Source: Stemphylium vesicarium
Taxonomy: Eukaryota > Ascomycota > Dothideomycetes > Pleosporales > Pleosporaceae
DNA length: 64,000 nucleotides
Assembly: GCA_004380135.1 (NCBI GenBank)
Contig: QXCR01000002.1
Location: 868,001 to 932,000, forward strand
Reading direction: 5' to 3'
Both the position numbers and the translations under genes were made by a program. This document shows, piece by piece, positions 53,556 to 63,631 of this stretch. Position 1 is the first letter of the stretch. Every line of letters begins with the position of its first letter. The notes under the pieces are model-generated. The model was not told the origin of the DNA. It made no database searches and was given only the letters and a program-made list of their open reading frames with translations.

Positions 53556-53849
53556 ATGGCTCCGAGAACTCGTTCACAGAAACCCACGGCTACAAACATC
53601 GTCGCGACATCCGACTCATCGTCACAAGCGACTGAAGATAATAATGCCTCACCGGCCATCGACTCGCACGAGAACCGATACATCGCACACTACGCAGCCG
53701 AGCACTTTTGTACGCCGGGGAAGGGGTTGGAAGAGCGGTACGGTATGTTTTCGCAGGCGGGGGATTTGGGTATTGAGGAAAGGAAGAGGAAGAAGGGACG
53801 CGCAGGGGAAAGAGTTTTTAGCACGCCGGAGAGTGCAATGGATGATTAG
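53556..53849 (+). CDS. Small charged hypothetical protein (97 aa)
   Basis: Single-exon frame from ATG 53556: MAPRTRSQKPTATNIVATSD, then a Ser/Asp/Asn-rich part, a central EERYGMFSQAGDLGIEERKR segment and the end STPESAMDD. It is basic then acidic, with nuclear-protein-like composition but no named domain. The stop at 53847 is followed within 20 bp by the AAG array, and open frames beyond it (Lys-rich, then EHEEEDEGVLNEGGGGGGE) suggest that an ancestral gene was longer and has been broken by repeat expansion or indels. Confidence 0.5.
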   Translation: MAPRTRSQKPTATNIVATSDSSSQATEDNNASPAIDSHENRYIAHYAAEHFCTPGKGLEERYGMFSQAGDLGIEERKRKKGRAGERVFSTPESAMDD

Positions 53850-53867
53850 GTAGAGGGTAGTGTAGGA

Positions 53868-53932
53868 AAGAAGAAGAAGAAGAAGAAGAAGAAGAAGAAG
53901 AAGAAGAAGAAGAAGAAGAAGAAGAAGAAGAG
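53868..53932 (+). repeat. (AAG)n microsatellite, about 21 units
   Basis: An almost perfect run of AAG from 53868 to 53932, ending AAGAAGAGG. It lies 19 bp after the small charged gene and would encode poly-Lys or poly-Glu/Arg, depending on frame. Confidence 0.95.
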
Positions 53933-54600
53933 GAAAGTGATGTATGAGCACGAAGAGGAAGATGAGGGAGTTTTGAATGAAGGGGGAGGCGGAGGCGGAG
54001 AAACGGAATGTAGATGGTGTGATGGATACGAGGAAGGGGGAGGCGGATGCTGAATTGGAGGCTGTGAGGGGGGAAATGGGAGGATACTGCTTACGAGCAG
54101 GGCCTTGATAAGGGTGCGATGAAAGATTAAAGGGAGATGAAGAGGGAGCTGGAGCGTGAGAAGGGTGTGGCGTTGGGGTTTGAATTAGGGAGGTTGGTGG
54201 AGAGGAAGAGGAGTAGGATGGAAATGAGTGAAGAGACAGGGTAAGGGGAGAGAGGGTAGGTGTTTAAGTCCCTGGGTGGTGACCTCGGTGAAGAACTGCT
54301 GAGGTAGTTGGGTGATGAGAGTTACGTGACTTTATGGTTGTTTCCGACCTTGGAAGGACTTGGTGGCCGGAATTGCAGGTAGTGCCGGCAAAGTAGATTC
54401 GTAGATCTTTTTGCATATCGCAATCCTCCAAGGTAATGGAATATGAAAGACGACAACGAAAGAGGTACTAAGAGTACAACAGCATTCAGACTTGGAAAAC
54501 GCCAAACACCAAGACTTGGCGACCAGGCATATATTAATCCAACACGACAAGCCATTGCGCATTCCCAACATTACCCATCGAACACACAACTCAACAACAA
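53933..54600 (+). other. Purine-rich decayed coding-like stretch
   Basis: About 330 bp after the microsatellite are extremely G/A-rich on the plus strand, with several charged frames broken by stops (e.g. MKGEAEAEKRNVDG... in one frame, VMYEHEEEDEGVL in another). It reads like the remains of a Lys/Glu-rich coding region. From about 54300 ordinary intergenic DNA continues to the next gene. Confidence 0.4.
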
Positions 54601-56316
54601 TCAATCGTCTCCACCCGAGCTCACTCTCTGCCTCTTGAACAGGTTCCTCACAATCGACCTCTGCTCCACAATGGCATACTTCTTTTCCTGCAGCTCATCG
54701 TATTTCTTCTGCCACTTCTCCATCCACTTCTTCTTATGCTCTTCATGGGCGTCCAATTCATGCTGCAAGGTGTTGACTTCTTTGGTGAGGTTTTGCTCTT
54801 TTGATAACAGACGTGCGAGATCTTCAAACTCTTCGTCTTCGGCTGAGCGCTTCATGGCGCTGCGTGGAGGTGCCATGGGCGTTGGAGTCGCATCGGGAGT
54901 CGTCGCGTTGGCTGTTGTTGTGGGTGCGATGTTCGGACGATGCGAAATCGCGCCGTTTGGTATTGGGCGACGTACTTTCGAGGGCACCGACTTGCGGGCA
55001 ACGGTGGCTTTCTTGGGAGGGGCTTGCCGTGGTGACGGCCGCGGTGGCTCGGCGGCTAGCGTTGTTTGGATGTCGCTTTCGTCGACGTAGGAGCTCTCGC
55101 TGGATAATACATCTGGCGAACTTGCCGTGTCTCCCAACACGTCGTCATTAGTGGTGCGCTCCGGGGGTTTGACGGAAGCGGGGCCCATGCGTTCTGCAAC
55201 GTAGTCCAGCGCAACCTTGAGCCGTGCGGGGAATTGCTTTGTTTCTTTAAGGACACAATCCGTTGTGATACCAGCAGCGATAAAGTAAAACTTGACCATG
55301 AGTGTCAATCTGGCTCTATCAGACTGTTCCACGGACGCAGGCTGCTTGGGATAGCATTTGTTAAACGGATGTACAATCCGATGTTTGGCCACAGCCTCAG
55401 CTGTGAGGTGATCCATACGGCGGGAATTTTCCACGTAGAATCGCACCTCGTGAAATCCTCGCGGCAATGGTACCATGTATCCGTGAATGTCATGTAATGT
55501 TTCCGCATGGTGTCCAACGAATATTTTCTTGGGTTGTGCCTCGGGGATAAAAGTCTGGTCGGAGAAATGGATCTCGCTCGCTTCGGGCAAATTGTCTAGG
55601 AGGTACAGTGCTCCGTGTGCTTCCAAGTACTCCCGTAGACGACGCAAGTCGGGATTTGCCTCCTTCTTTCTCAGGCCTGGCGACTGAATAGAAGGGCTCT
55701 GTGGCTCAGTCGTGTTACCATTTGTCGGATTTGCCATGCGACTATTACTGGCCGATCGCGGGCTAGTTGCGCTGTCTTCATCGTCAGGCTCAGGGCTTTC
55801 TTCCACGGTCTCGCGATTCTGTTCATTGGGACTGAAATCCCCATTCTCGTGTCGCTTATTTTGCTCGACCTTTCTTACTATAGGTGCGAATCTTTTGCCG
55901 AAGTCGTCTGGGTCGCCGTCGATGCTCTGTAGGAGACCTTTACACAGGTAGTACCAGCGAATGACCATGCTGAATTTTCGCTTCATTGGTTTTGAGGCTT
56001 CCGTGAGGTATTTAAAGGGGGCAATAAGGGGTGCTCTCATGACTTCATCTTGAGTCATTGTGGTTATGAGAGTTGAAGACGTGTCGCCAGGTCTGTCCAG
56101 ACTCTTCTTACAGTAGCGCACTTCCCGTCGTTTCTCCCCATATCGAGTCAAGAAGGCAAGAATGTGACGTCCGTCAAGGCTACCAATTACTAAAGCCAGC
56201 GCGGGGCTCGCTCCCGCGTGGGGTATCCAGGTCATAGAGTCTGTTGACGGCAAGGCATCGAGCTCAGCCCCGACGTCATGTGAGGCTATGAGCTGCCGAA
56301 GGTAGTCGAGTGACAT
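54601..56316 (-). CDS. Hypothetical nuclear-type protein with C-terminal coiled coil
   Basis: Single exon, 571 residues, start MSLDYLRQLIASHDVGAELD. Two ordered parts are visible: residues 1-150 (a globular domain including WIPHAGASPALALVIGSLDG and RWYYLCKGLLQSID) and residues 220-380 (LRRLREYLEAHGALYLLDNL, RARLTLMVKFYFIAAGI). A Ser/Pro/Glu-rich linker separates them. Residues 390-490 are Pro/Lys/Thr-rich and basic (PPKKATVARKSVPSKVRRP). The C-terminus is a long charged coiled coil (LARLLSKEQNLTKEVNTLQH to KYDELQEKKYAIVEQRSIVR) ending in a basic patch. No domain name comes to mind; composition suggests a nuclear or chromatin-associated scaffold, as inference only. Confidence 0.8.
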   Translation of the reverse strand: MSLDYLRQLIASHDVGAELDALPSTDSMTWIPHAGASPALALVIGSLDGRHILAFLTRYGEKRREVRYCKKSLDRPGDTSSTLITTMTQDEVMRAPLIAPFKYLTEASKPMKRKFSMVIRWYYLCKGLLQSIDGDPDDFGKRFAPIVRKVEQNKRHENGDFSPNEQNRETVEESPEPDDEDSATSPRSASNSRMANPTNGNTTEPQSPSIQSPGLRKKEANPDLRRLREYLEAHGALYLLDNLPEASEIHFSDQTFIPEAQPKKIFVGHHAETLHDIHGYMVPLPRGFHEVRFYVENSRRMDHLTAEAVAKHRIVHPFNKCYPKQPASVEQSDRARLTLMVKFYFIAAGITTDCVLKETKQFPARLKVALDYVAERMGPASVKPPERTTNDDVLGDTASSPDVLSSESSYVDESDIQTTLAAEPPRPSPRQAPPKKATVARKSVPSKVRRPIPNGAISHRPNIAPTTTANATTPDATPTPMAPPRSAMKRSAEDEEFEDLARLLSKEQNLTKEVNTLQHELDAHEEHKKKWMEKWQKKYDELQEKKYAIVEQRSIVRNLFKRQRVSSGGDD

Positions 56317-56939
56317 TGTGAAGATTGCGAACGGACGAATCGCAATCGCAATCGCAAGATGAGCATCGGAATTCCTGGGTCTTTTCGGTTATGGGGTTGT
56401 GGTGTTGACAGTAGCGCGAATGAAAGCTAGGCTATCGTCGTGAACAAACCGCGCAGCGGGCCTGCGCGTCTGACCCGCGCGAAGGGGACGCTTTAGCCCC
56501 GCACCTGGATCTGGGCGCAGTACATACAAAGTGAGATCGGGCAACAAATGCAGCAGCGGGCCGATAATGTTGCGAACGACAGGCCTTGTTAGTAATGATG
56601 CAGGCTGGTGCAGGCGGTTGCAGAAGTTCGGGATACATGGGACAAGACCAGGGTCTAAGCGAAAACACGTGGTCACGCGTTGCACCAAGGATTTCGGAGT
56701 CCAGACCCCATCATCAGATTACTACATAGGGGACGCAGAACAAGATGGAAATGATGATATCCAATCAAACCATCATTTCAGTGATCAGCTAACAGCCACT
56801 CCCAACATCCCCTGTGGTTTGTAGAACTCTTCTGATCATTTCGTGTGAAAAATGAAAATTTGAAATTTGATGATGAATTATAAAGAACTACAAAACGCTA
56901 AAACGCTACAAACGATGCTTTTTTGTACATGGCAATGGC
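56317..56939. other. Intergenic, nothing recognised
   Basis: Promoter of the coiled-coil gene and 3' flank of the glycosyltransferase gene; no other feature seen. Confidence 0.5.
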
Positions 56940-58358
56940 CTACTGGTGGTGTTCATTGCACCTCTGTCTTCTCGCCCAATTTTGGAACTTGTCCTTCTTC
57001 CATCCGCTGTGCCAGCTCAACGCCATCTTCTCACCATTTATCTCAAACTCCTGGCGCTCTACATACGCTCCGAAGCGTATACTGCTGCTGAGATGGCACC
57101 TTGTCTCAGGGTTGTCGTTCCAATTCGTCTGTGGCAGGGTCGAGTAGGACCATTGCACGCAGTATTTGCTGTCCTCGCAGGACTGCTGGCACGCGTCTAG
57201 TGAATCCTCTCCCTTTTTGGCCCGGTTGGCGTCGGGCTGGTCTCCTTCAAACAGTATATTCCAGCGTCCGTTGGACGACTCAGAGGAAAGGTTATCCCAG
57301 TCGTGTCGCGTGTAGTTTAGGTCCTCGGGGGTAAGGAAGCGATTCCATAGATCAGCGAAACGTATAGGCTGATCGCCAGGGTGTTCTCTCTCCATCTTGA
57401 ACAGGTCGCTGCCCATATCGGAAGCGACATGATGCATCATCAAAACCGGCTCGCACCACAAAGAAGGCTCAAAAGGCACAGTGCTAGGATCAAAGCCGGA
57501 GATGCCAGGCCAGATGCTCGCAAACCCAATCTTGAGCTCAGTTTGTAAGACGTTTACAACGAGATCGAATGGAGATTGGTAGTCTGAGATGTTCTTCGCC
57601 CACTTCTTAATGACGTCCTTGCGGTCTTCGAAGAGCTCCTTCATTACCTGTCGCGAGACGATGAAGGATGTGCCACCGGGGGCGAAGGGATCGGGCAGGT
57701 TGGCTTCGGCGGATGCGGGCGGGTTGGCAAAGTAGTGCTTCGCTTCTGGATCGTGTTGACTGAGCCAATCCAGCAGGTTCGGTCGATTGATGTAGGTTTC
57801 ATCCCCAGCGAAGACGTACCAGCTGCGGCCGGGCCTGTAGTCCCATGCAGCTGCCATTGCCTGTAGGATCTTGTACTTGTCCAACAACGCCATGTCCCTC
57901 CTTTCCTCCTCTGGGTCTGCCTTCCTCAGCTTTTGCAGAGGCACGCTCCTCCGCCCAAAGTCGAGCTGTGTCCGGTATCGTTCCAATTCCTTTGTCTTCA
58001 TGACAACCTCGGGTGTGAGCCGCCAGACGACATCGAAGACTGGCCATTTGCCGATCTCGGTTTGTAGGTCTGAGAAGAGCAGGAGCTGGCCATGATCCTC
58101 CTCGGCGGTGTTGAGGATGAGGGGTGCTACCTTGGCGTAGGCATCGACGGCGGTGGTGGTGACGGAGACGATAAGTTCGGCGCGTTCGACCGGATGCGGA
58201 CCGAGGCTTGTTTTTTCTTGTGGCGGTGGTCGAACGGCGGCCAGCTCTTCGTCATCGTAGGTGCGTGGCCACCCCTTTAGCCATATGAAGGCATATGTGA
58301 GGAAGACGCTCAAGATTATGCGTGTAGTGCGCGGCATGTGGTTCCGGTATGAGGACAT
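56940..58358 (-). CDS. Type II membrane glycosyltransferase (GT31/Fringe-like) with PAN-like C-terminus
   Basis: Single exon of 472 residues. Short cytosolic N-terminus, then a signal-anchor helix (RIILSVFLTYAFIWLKGW), the layout of a Golgi glycosyltransferase. The catalytic domain has KYKILQAMAAAWDYRPGRSW, then WYVFAGDETYINRPNLLDWL, where GDETY stands at the DxD-like metal-binding position of fungal Fringe/GT31 proteins. GGTSFIVSRQVMKELF follows, matching the family's acceptor-side segment. Residues 390-472 contain a Cys-rich module (LDACQQSCEDSKYCVQWSY, then CHLSSSIRFG) resembling PAN/Apple domains that bind carbohydrate or protein. Probably transfers a hexose in the secretory pathway; donor and acceptor are unknown. 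Confidence 0.85.
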   Translation of the reverse strand: MSSYRNHMPRTTRIILSVFLTYAFIWLKGWPRTYDDEELAAVRPPPQEKTSLGPHPVERAELIVSVTTTAVDAYAKVAPLILNTAEEDHGQLLLFSDLQTEIGKWPVFDVVWRLTPEVVMKTKELERYRTQLDFGRRSVPLQKLRKADPEEERRDMALLDKYKILQAMAAAWDYRPGRSWYVFAGDETYINRPNLLDWLSQHDPEAKHYFANPPASAEANLPDPFAPGGTSFIVSRQVMKELFEDRKDVIKKWAKNISDYQSPFDLVVNVLQTELKIGFASIWPGISGFDPSTVPFEPSLWCEPVLMMHHVASDMGSDLFKMEREHPGDQPIRFADLWNRFLTPEDLNYTRHDWDNLSSESSNGRWNILFEGDQPDANRAKKGEDSLDACQQSCEDSKYCVQWSYSTLPQTNWNDNPETRCHLSSSIRFGAYVERQEFEINGEKMALSWHSGWKKDKFQNWARRQRCNEHHQ

Positions 58359-59691
58359 GGTCGATAGGAACAGCCCCAGGGCATCTGTCTAAATGAATAA
58401 TCGAATGAATGTACAATGTTTGGAACCAAAAAGACTACAGGCTATGTTTCAGACCATCGCGATGGCCTATTTCGAAAAAACGCGCGTGTCGCAAACGCTC
58501 GTAGTCAGGGATGCGCCGAGCCTAGGCCCCGCGTGGGCCACCGGAAACGTTCCTGACGTGGCGGAGTGCTTCGTATTGGTAAAGGACACGCGTCCCGGGT
58601 ACGACACATAAGCAGCGATCCTTCTCCACGCGGGATTGCGCCACATAGAAATCCCATTGTGAGGGATGGAGTTTGATGGTGATGAACGTTGATCGACTAG
58701 GACGTCGCTGCCCCTTGGCGATGCGCCGCATCGGAAGATCTAGCCTGCGAATTCCGAGGGTACGACCAGCGGCGACCCATTTCACCCCGCGCCATCCATG
58801 TCGTACCAGATCAAGCTTCACCCAAATTCTAAACAAGCTTCATACTAGCAACCGAGCTACATTGTCTTTTGGTCTTCCATGATATTGCGCAAGATCGGCG
58901 ACAGTCAGCCCTAGGCCCCAGTAAAGCCTACGCAAATGGCTCCACAACCGGCTTGACATGTTTCAGGGGCCTGACCAGTACACGTGAGCTGCCCAACGTT
59001 TTCCAAGTGGAAAGAGCCGGCAAATGGTCAGATGGATCTTCGAAAAGTACCTTCCAGTATTCGAGTCCAGGTAATGAGTGTGAGCGTGCCTTCGCGACTA
59101 GAGGTCATCCTACGTAAAAATGCGAATCGGCAATCCGGGAAAGCCACTAACGTGTAGCCTCCTCGAAAGAACCTCACCGCAGTACATCAATCGCTGTATT
59201 CCTCGTACTTGGCCATGATCAGGTTTGATCGGCCGAAATGAAAGTTTTTGTCTAACATGTGCTTGGAACGTGGATCCGGGTTTTGTACACCTACAAACGA
59301 TCAAGAACAGAATTCCTTGATGAAACCAAAAGTATGACGGTGAATGGGCTGCCCAGCCAAGCGAGAATGATGCAGAGCAGACAGACAGCTCGGCAGGCAC
59401 GGCACGACAAGTGCCTACAGAATCGACACGACGATGTGTCTCTCAGCCGATTTCAGGGCTAAGGTGCTCTAGCAGTCACTCACCTTTACCTCAAGCACTG
59501 GTAAGAGACCAATCTGTCATGCCGCACCTTCCTTCACCTGAGGCCCTGTCGGGCCCGTGCCCTGAGCCTTGAATCCCCCCGTGAGAGGCGTCTATCAACC
59601 TGTTGGCTTTTGAACACCAGGAGTCCATACCAAGATTCCGTGCAATCGCAGAATGCCGGGTGCGATACACTGTGCGTCGACGGTAAACAAA
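58359..59691. other. 1.3-kb stretch without a recognised gene
   Basis: Short frames on both strands, none spliceable into a protein-like product. No repeats seen. Confidence 0.45.
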
Positions 59692-60540
59692 ATGAGCGCC
59701 AATAGCGATGATGCGGCTCCAGAGTCGTTTCACCGGCAGATGAACACGCTTTGGACTGGAAACGACTTGTCAAGCGCCTTGCCCCAGCATGAGGTTGAAG
59801 CCATATACACGGCCGAATATGGTACGTAGCAATTGCGCAGTCCACACACGAAAGCCTCGAGCTTCCATGCTTATGAGACCATCCAGGCGAACCAACAGAG
59901 GAAGACCGCAACGATTGGATCATGCTCTTCGTTGGCCTGCATCAAGATATGGCAAAGCTACAAGAAGAGCTGCGCATGACAATGCTTGCGGGGGCGGGTC
60001 TAGAGACCATGTCACCGTATTTCTTTGGGCGGTTTAGCGGTGCGATGAAGGAGCGTGCAGCAGCGCTGGGACGAGGCGAGCGCATTGTCGTCGAAGTAAA
60101 CCGAGCAAAAGTAAGCGATGGAGCTTCTACTGACTTTGATCAAGGGTTATCCTCCCAGAGCGCCGGGGCATATGGTGTCGCGGTGGGCAACCGAGGCCGC
60201 ATCTGGTGCCTCGTCACTCTACGAACGTATCGAAGCTGTACTTGTTGCCCAGGTATGCCCTTCTTAGACATCAGTAGTAACTCGTATTAACTTCTATCAG
60301 GCGAAGCCGTCGAGTACAGGCACTTGGGAGGCCACTCTGCCTATGGGTACACCAAGGCCTTTGCAGGAAGTTGCTCATGAACCAGTGCAAGTCACAAAAG
60401 ACCCCCGAAAGCGAGACCGGGCTGGTCACGCTTGCCGTCGCTCGACCCGCGATGATGGAAAAGGAGGGCTCATTGCTGAGAAAGGTGTGATCGCCAAGAA
60501 CCGACATTCCCACGGCAAGGAAGGTGGGAGGTACCGGTGA
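59692..60540 (+). CDS. Unknown four-exon gene (233 aa)
   Basis: Reconstructed by eye: exons 59692-59821, 59887-60110, 60145-60252 and 60301-60540, phases 1, 0 and 0. The joined protein starts MSANSDDAAPESFHRQMNTL. It crosses junction 1 as TAEYG-EPTEEDRNDWIMLF, continues with a helical segment (GLHQDMAKLQEELRMTMLAG), RFSGAMKERAAALGRGERIV, then NRAK-GYPPRAPGHMVSRWAT and EAVLVAQ-AKPSSTGTWE. It ends in a basic tail (KDPRKRDRAGHACRRSTRDD). Introns 1 and 3 are 65 and 48 bp and normal; intron 2 is only 34 bp but has GTAAGC, CTACTGAC and a consistent frame. No domain recognised. The isolated position in gene-poor DNA suggests an accessory gene. Confidence 0.6.
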
Positions 60541-62102
60541 TCGCGACTGCCAGTCTTGAAAGACGTGATGGTCGTACCTTCTTAGGCTATCGGGGTCTGT
60601 GATTTGAGAGACGATCTTCTACTTCGGACATGATTGTATTGCGGGTTAAAATTTCATCATGCGGATTTGCTTCTGGAGCCCGCGCTGCATTTCCAGCTTA
60701 CCAACTCCACTTACATAGAAACGCGGTGAGCTCGACCGCACTCCGGTCTGCTAAACCTGTCAGCCGGAGCTCCGGTAAGGAGCCGGGAAGCTTCCGGTCT
60801 GTACAGCTATTGCTGTTTGCCCCATTGTTCCATCCCATCTTTGATCTATCTGCCTTTGTCCATCTGTTTGCTCTTAACCGGCAAGCCTCATATAGGCTGC
60901 CGCTCGCGATAGATGGACCAATGGACATGATTCATCCCAAGCAATTCCGCTTGACAAAACCTGTCTGACGGTATTTATATACTCCCCCGACTCGTCGCAA
61001 TTAGCACGACCCTGAAAGATAAAGCAGGTCGAAATGTTATGTCTGATTCCACATCTTTCCGCACCGATCAGGCCATATGAGAGCGTGCAGTCAATTGCAT
61101 GTGACCTTCGATTGTGTAACCCATTAACTCAATTTCTCATTTGTTTATCTCCATGCTGGCCACTAGGCTTCCGGCATCATGGCGTCAATCATGTCTATAT
61201 TCTCATGCGACACTTGGACAACAGAGCGGTATCGGGTAGGCTTGACGCCGCATGAGCGATACCAAATACCCCGAAAACCAGATCCTAAAGACATAAACAG
61301 CTGGTGAATAAGCTCAAAGAGCTTTCGAAAATGGTAATAGCGATGTAAAGTTGCCAAGAATGGCAACCTAAGGACATCAGAGGCTTCGGCAGTATCTGGT
61401 CGATCAAAAAAACGAAATACGTCGGATTGGCGCTTACCGGAGCTGACAAAGACATATCTGCGTTGGAATTATGAGTTGCGACCATTTGGCTAGACTAGAC
61501 AAAGACAGTACACTAGATTGACGTCAAGACATTGACGTAGTGTAGATAATAACAGCGATCTGAACGCATTGAAATACGGTGGAACTAACGGAGGCTCCGT
61601 ATTCCTCAATCCAAAGCAGATGTCCACAGATGACACCCGCAGCGTCAGCTGTAGTCGACAAATGACACTCTGTTTGTGTCCACATCGCTGAATACTGAGC
61701 CTGCTTGTGGTAACATCTATTGCTTTGTGATTAGGTCAGAAGTCAAAGAGCAAATATACTGCTAGACAAATAACAGTCCTGTCCCAGATACAAAGCCCCG
61801 CCTTTACTGTCTGATCTCACATCGACATGGAAAAACTTGCTCACTGAGTCGGACGCTAGCATCACGGCGTAAATGATGTTGTATTTACGAACCACGAATC
61901 ATCAAACATCCTCCACTATTTACACCAATACGCCACGACGCGATTTCGCCTCTTGAGCGAGACCAGCCAGCAGCGACAGCGATAGCGACACGTCTTTAAC
62001 CATATGCCATCCGCAGGTCGAGATTGAGAGTATGTTCAACTTTCTCATGGCGGATAGAACTACGATCCACGTACTGATCATTGTTGCTAGTCTTTGTCCA
62101 CA
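60541..62102. other. 1.6-kb stretch without a recognised gene
   Basis: No protein-like frame or recognisable element. A 112-codon plus frame (60630-60968) shows no family features. Confidence 0.45.
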
Positions 62103-62602
62103 ATGTCAAACCCCTTCACACGAGTACCGATTATCGGTGACTACACGTTGAAGAGCATCAATGCTTTTCTCAACAGTAAGCACTTTTCCCACCATTTACC
62201 CTGTTTATACGTTAACACAGCCATGATGTAGACCCAGACAAAAATGTAAACGAGACGAAGGCGAAAGCTTGGAGTCAAGCCAATAGCTCCTCGGTGCGAT
62301 CCACTGTCGCTTCCCACAGTTTCTTCGATTCCAAAGAGCCCTCGCCTGGTGTTCAAGTATCATGTATTACTGGAGGGACCTCTAGAAACTTCTCGCAGCC
62401 GGTAAGTGAATGGTCTCTTCGGAAAAAGTAAGGAATTCGCACTAACGCGACTCCCCTAGCTTCTGCTGTGAAGAAAGTCGCTTCGAATTTGAGCCATCGT
62501 CAACACGTCTACCAGAATACACAACCAACAACGCAAAGTTGCCCTCCAAAGACGGAGGATCCGATATATGGGTGGTCAGACCGCTTCTCTTACAAAGCAT
62601 AG
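62103..62602 (+). CDS. Tentative three-exon hypothetical gene (123 aa)
   Basis: Possible exons 62103-62175, 62232-62401 and 62474-62602. Exon 1 encodes MSNPFTRVPIIGDYTLKSIN; exon 2 NPDKNVNETKAKAWSQANSS and onward in the only open frame; exon 3 KVASNLSHRQHVYQNTQPTT and ends FSYKA. Donors are good (GTAAGC, GTAAGT). The acceptors are weaker (ATGTAG and GTGAAG), and the better CCCCTAG acceptor at 62459 gives the wrong phase, so the third exon may instead indicate a 1-bp frameshift. Polar Ser/Asn-rich product, no domain. Confidence 0.35.
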
Positions 62603-63151
62603 GACCAGGATTCAGTGAGCGATTGTGAGCGGGCTGCGTGCGACATTTCGGGCGCATTCTAAACAAAGATCTATGCGATTCTCAATGTGCTCTTGCACTT
62701 TTACATGTAGAAAATGCAGCAACTCTTACAAATGATCAGTCATTTGGGATCCTCGAAATCGCATCGACTTGCATCTCTTCCATTGTCTTGAGTGCGCTCT
62801 TAACCATTCCGAATGCCTTGCATCTAAAGAACATATCTCTAAGCATTTTCTTTCACAAAGGCATCATCCGCTTAGATCGCAACCCAAAACTATTGGTGTG
62901 AAGAGGCAACCTTTGCGCGTTCCCGGATCGAGTGGGCGGTGCTGATCAGACGTGTTCGCTCTTTCCTCGTTGGTACGCCATGCGGGTAGGCTGCAGCGAG
63001 CTTGTTCAGGGTCGCCTGTACACCTGCGTATCACGTTACCCCAACAGCAATTGCGTTCTGATCACACCGTCCCCCATTCTTTACGAGAACTTAAGATATA
63101 TTAAGAAAGGCGTTACAGGTAACCTTCAGTATCCGCACCTCTCAGCTTGCA
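62603..63151. other. Intergenic, nothing recognised
   Basis: Only short frames; no feature supported. Confidence 0.45.
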
Positions 63152-63631
63152 ATGATAAATCCTAGAAGCGGTCGTTCCAGCCCACCAGAGACTCCTCCCC
63201 TAAGAACAACTGGAATTTCATGGTCCGACTTCCAGTACGAGGGCGATATGGAAGAGCTACCGAATGTGTCTACAGCAGCAGTCGCTTCGATGTCCCCTCT
63301 GCAGCAGACAATTGCCCGCCTCCGCGAGGAACGGTTACGCTTTACAAAGCAGATACCCGCCAATCTCAACAACAAAGTCTGTTGTCCGCGCGACCGCAGC
63401 GCAGTAGTGGACGTATATACGAAAGCCCATGCCAATATTAGCCCAGAGAACCACGAGCAGATCTACGAAGAAGCCAATATTAAGACCAAGACTATCTTGG
63501 GTCTCAACAAAGTATGGCCGAACGATTCAGTATTCACAAAGAAGTTGCTTGAACCCATCGAGCCGCTATATGCAAAGCCGCGCATCGAGTTCTGGAACGA
63601 TAGGTATGGCCATCGCGCAGCGATAATGTAA
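63152..63631 (+). CDS. Hypothetical protein (159 aa)
   Basis: Single frame from ATG 63152: MINPRSGRSSPPETPPLRTT, a Pro/Ser-rich start, followed by a helical segment (SPLQQTIARLREERLRFTKQ), an Asn/Glu-rich middle (ANISPENHEQIYEEANIKTK) and KKLLEPIEPLYAKPRIEFWN near the end. Composition is protein-like. No recognised domain, signal peptide or membrane segment; 5' exons are possible. Confidence 0.45.
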   Translation: MINPRSGRSSPPETPPLRTTGISWSDFQYEGDMEELPNVSTAAVASMSPLQQTIARLREERLRFTKQIPANLNNKVCCPRDRSAVVDVYTKAHANISPENHEQIYEEANIKTKTILGLNKVWPNDSVFTKKLLEPIEPLYAKPRIEFWNDRYGHRAAIM

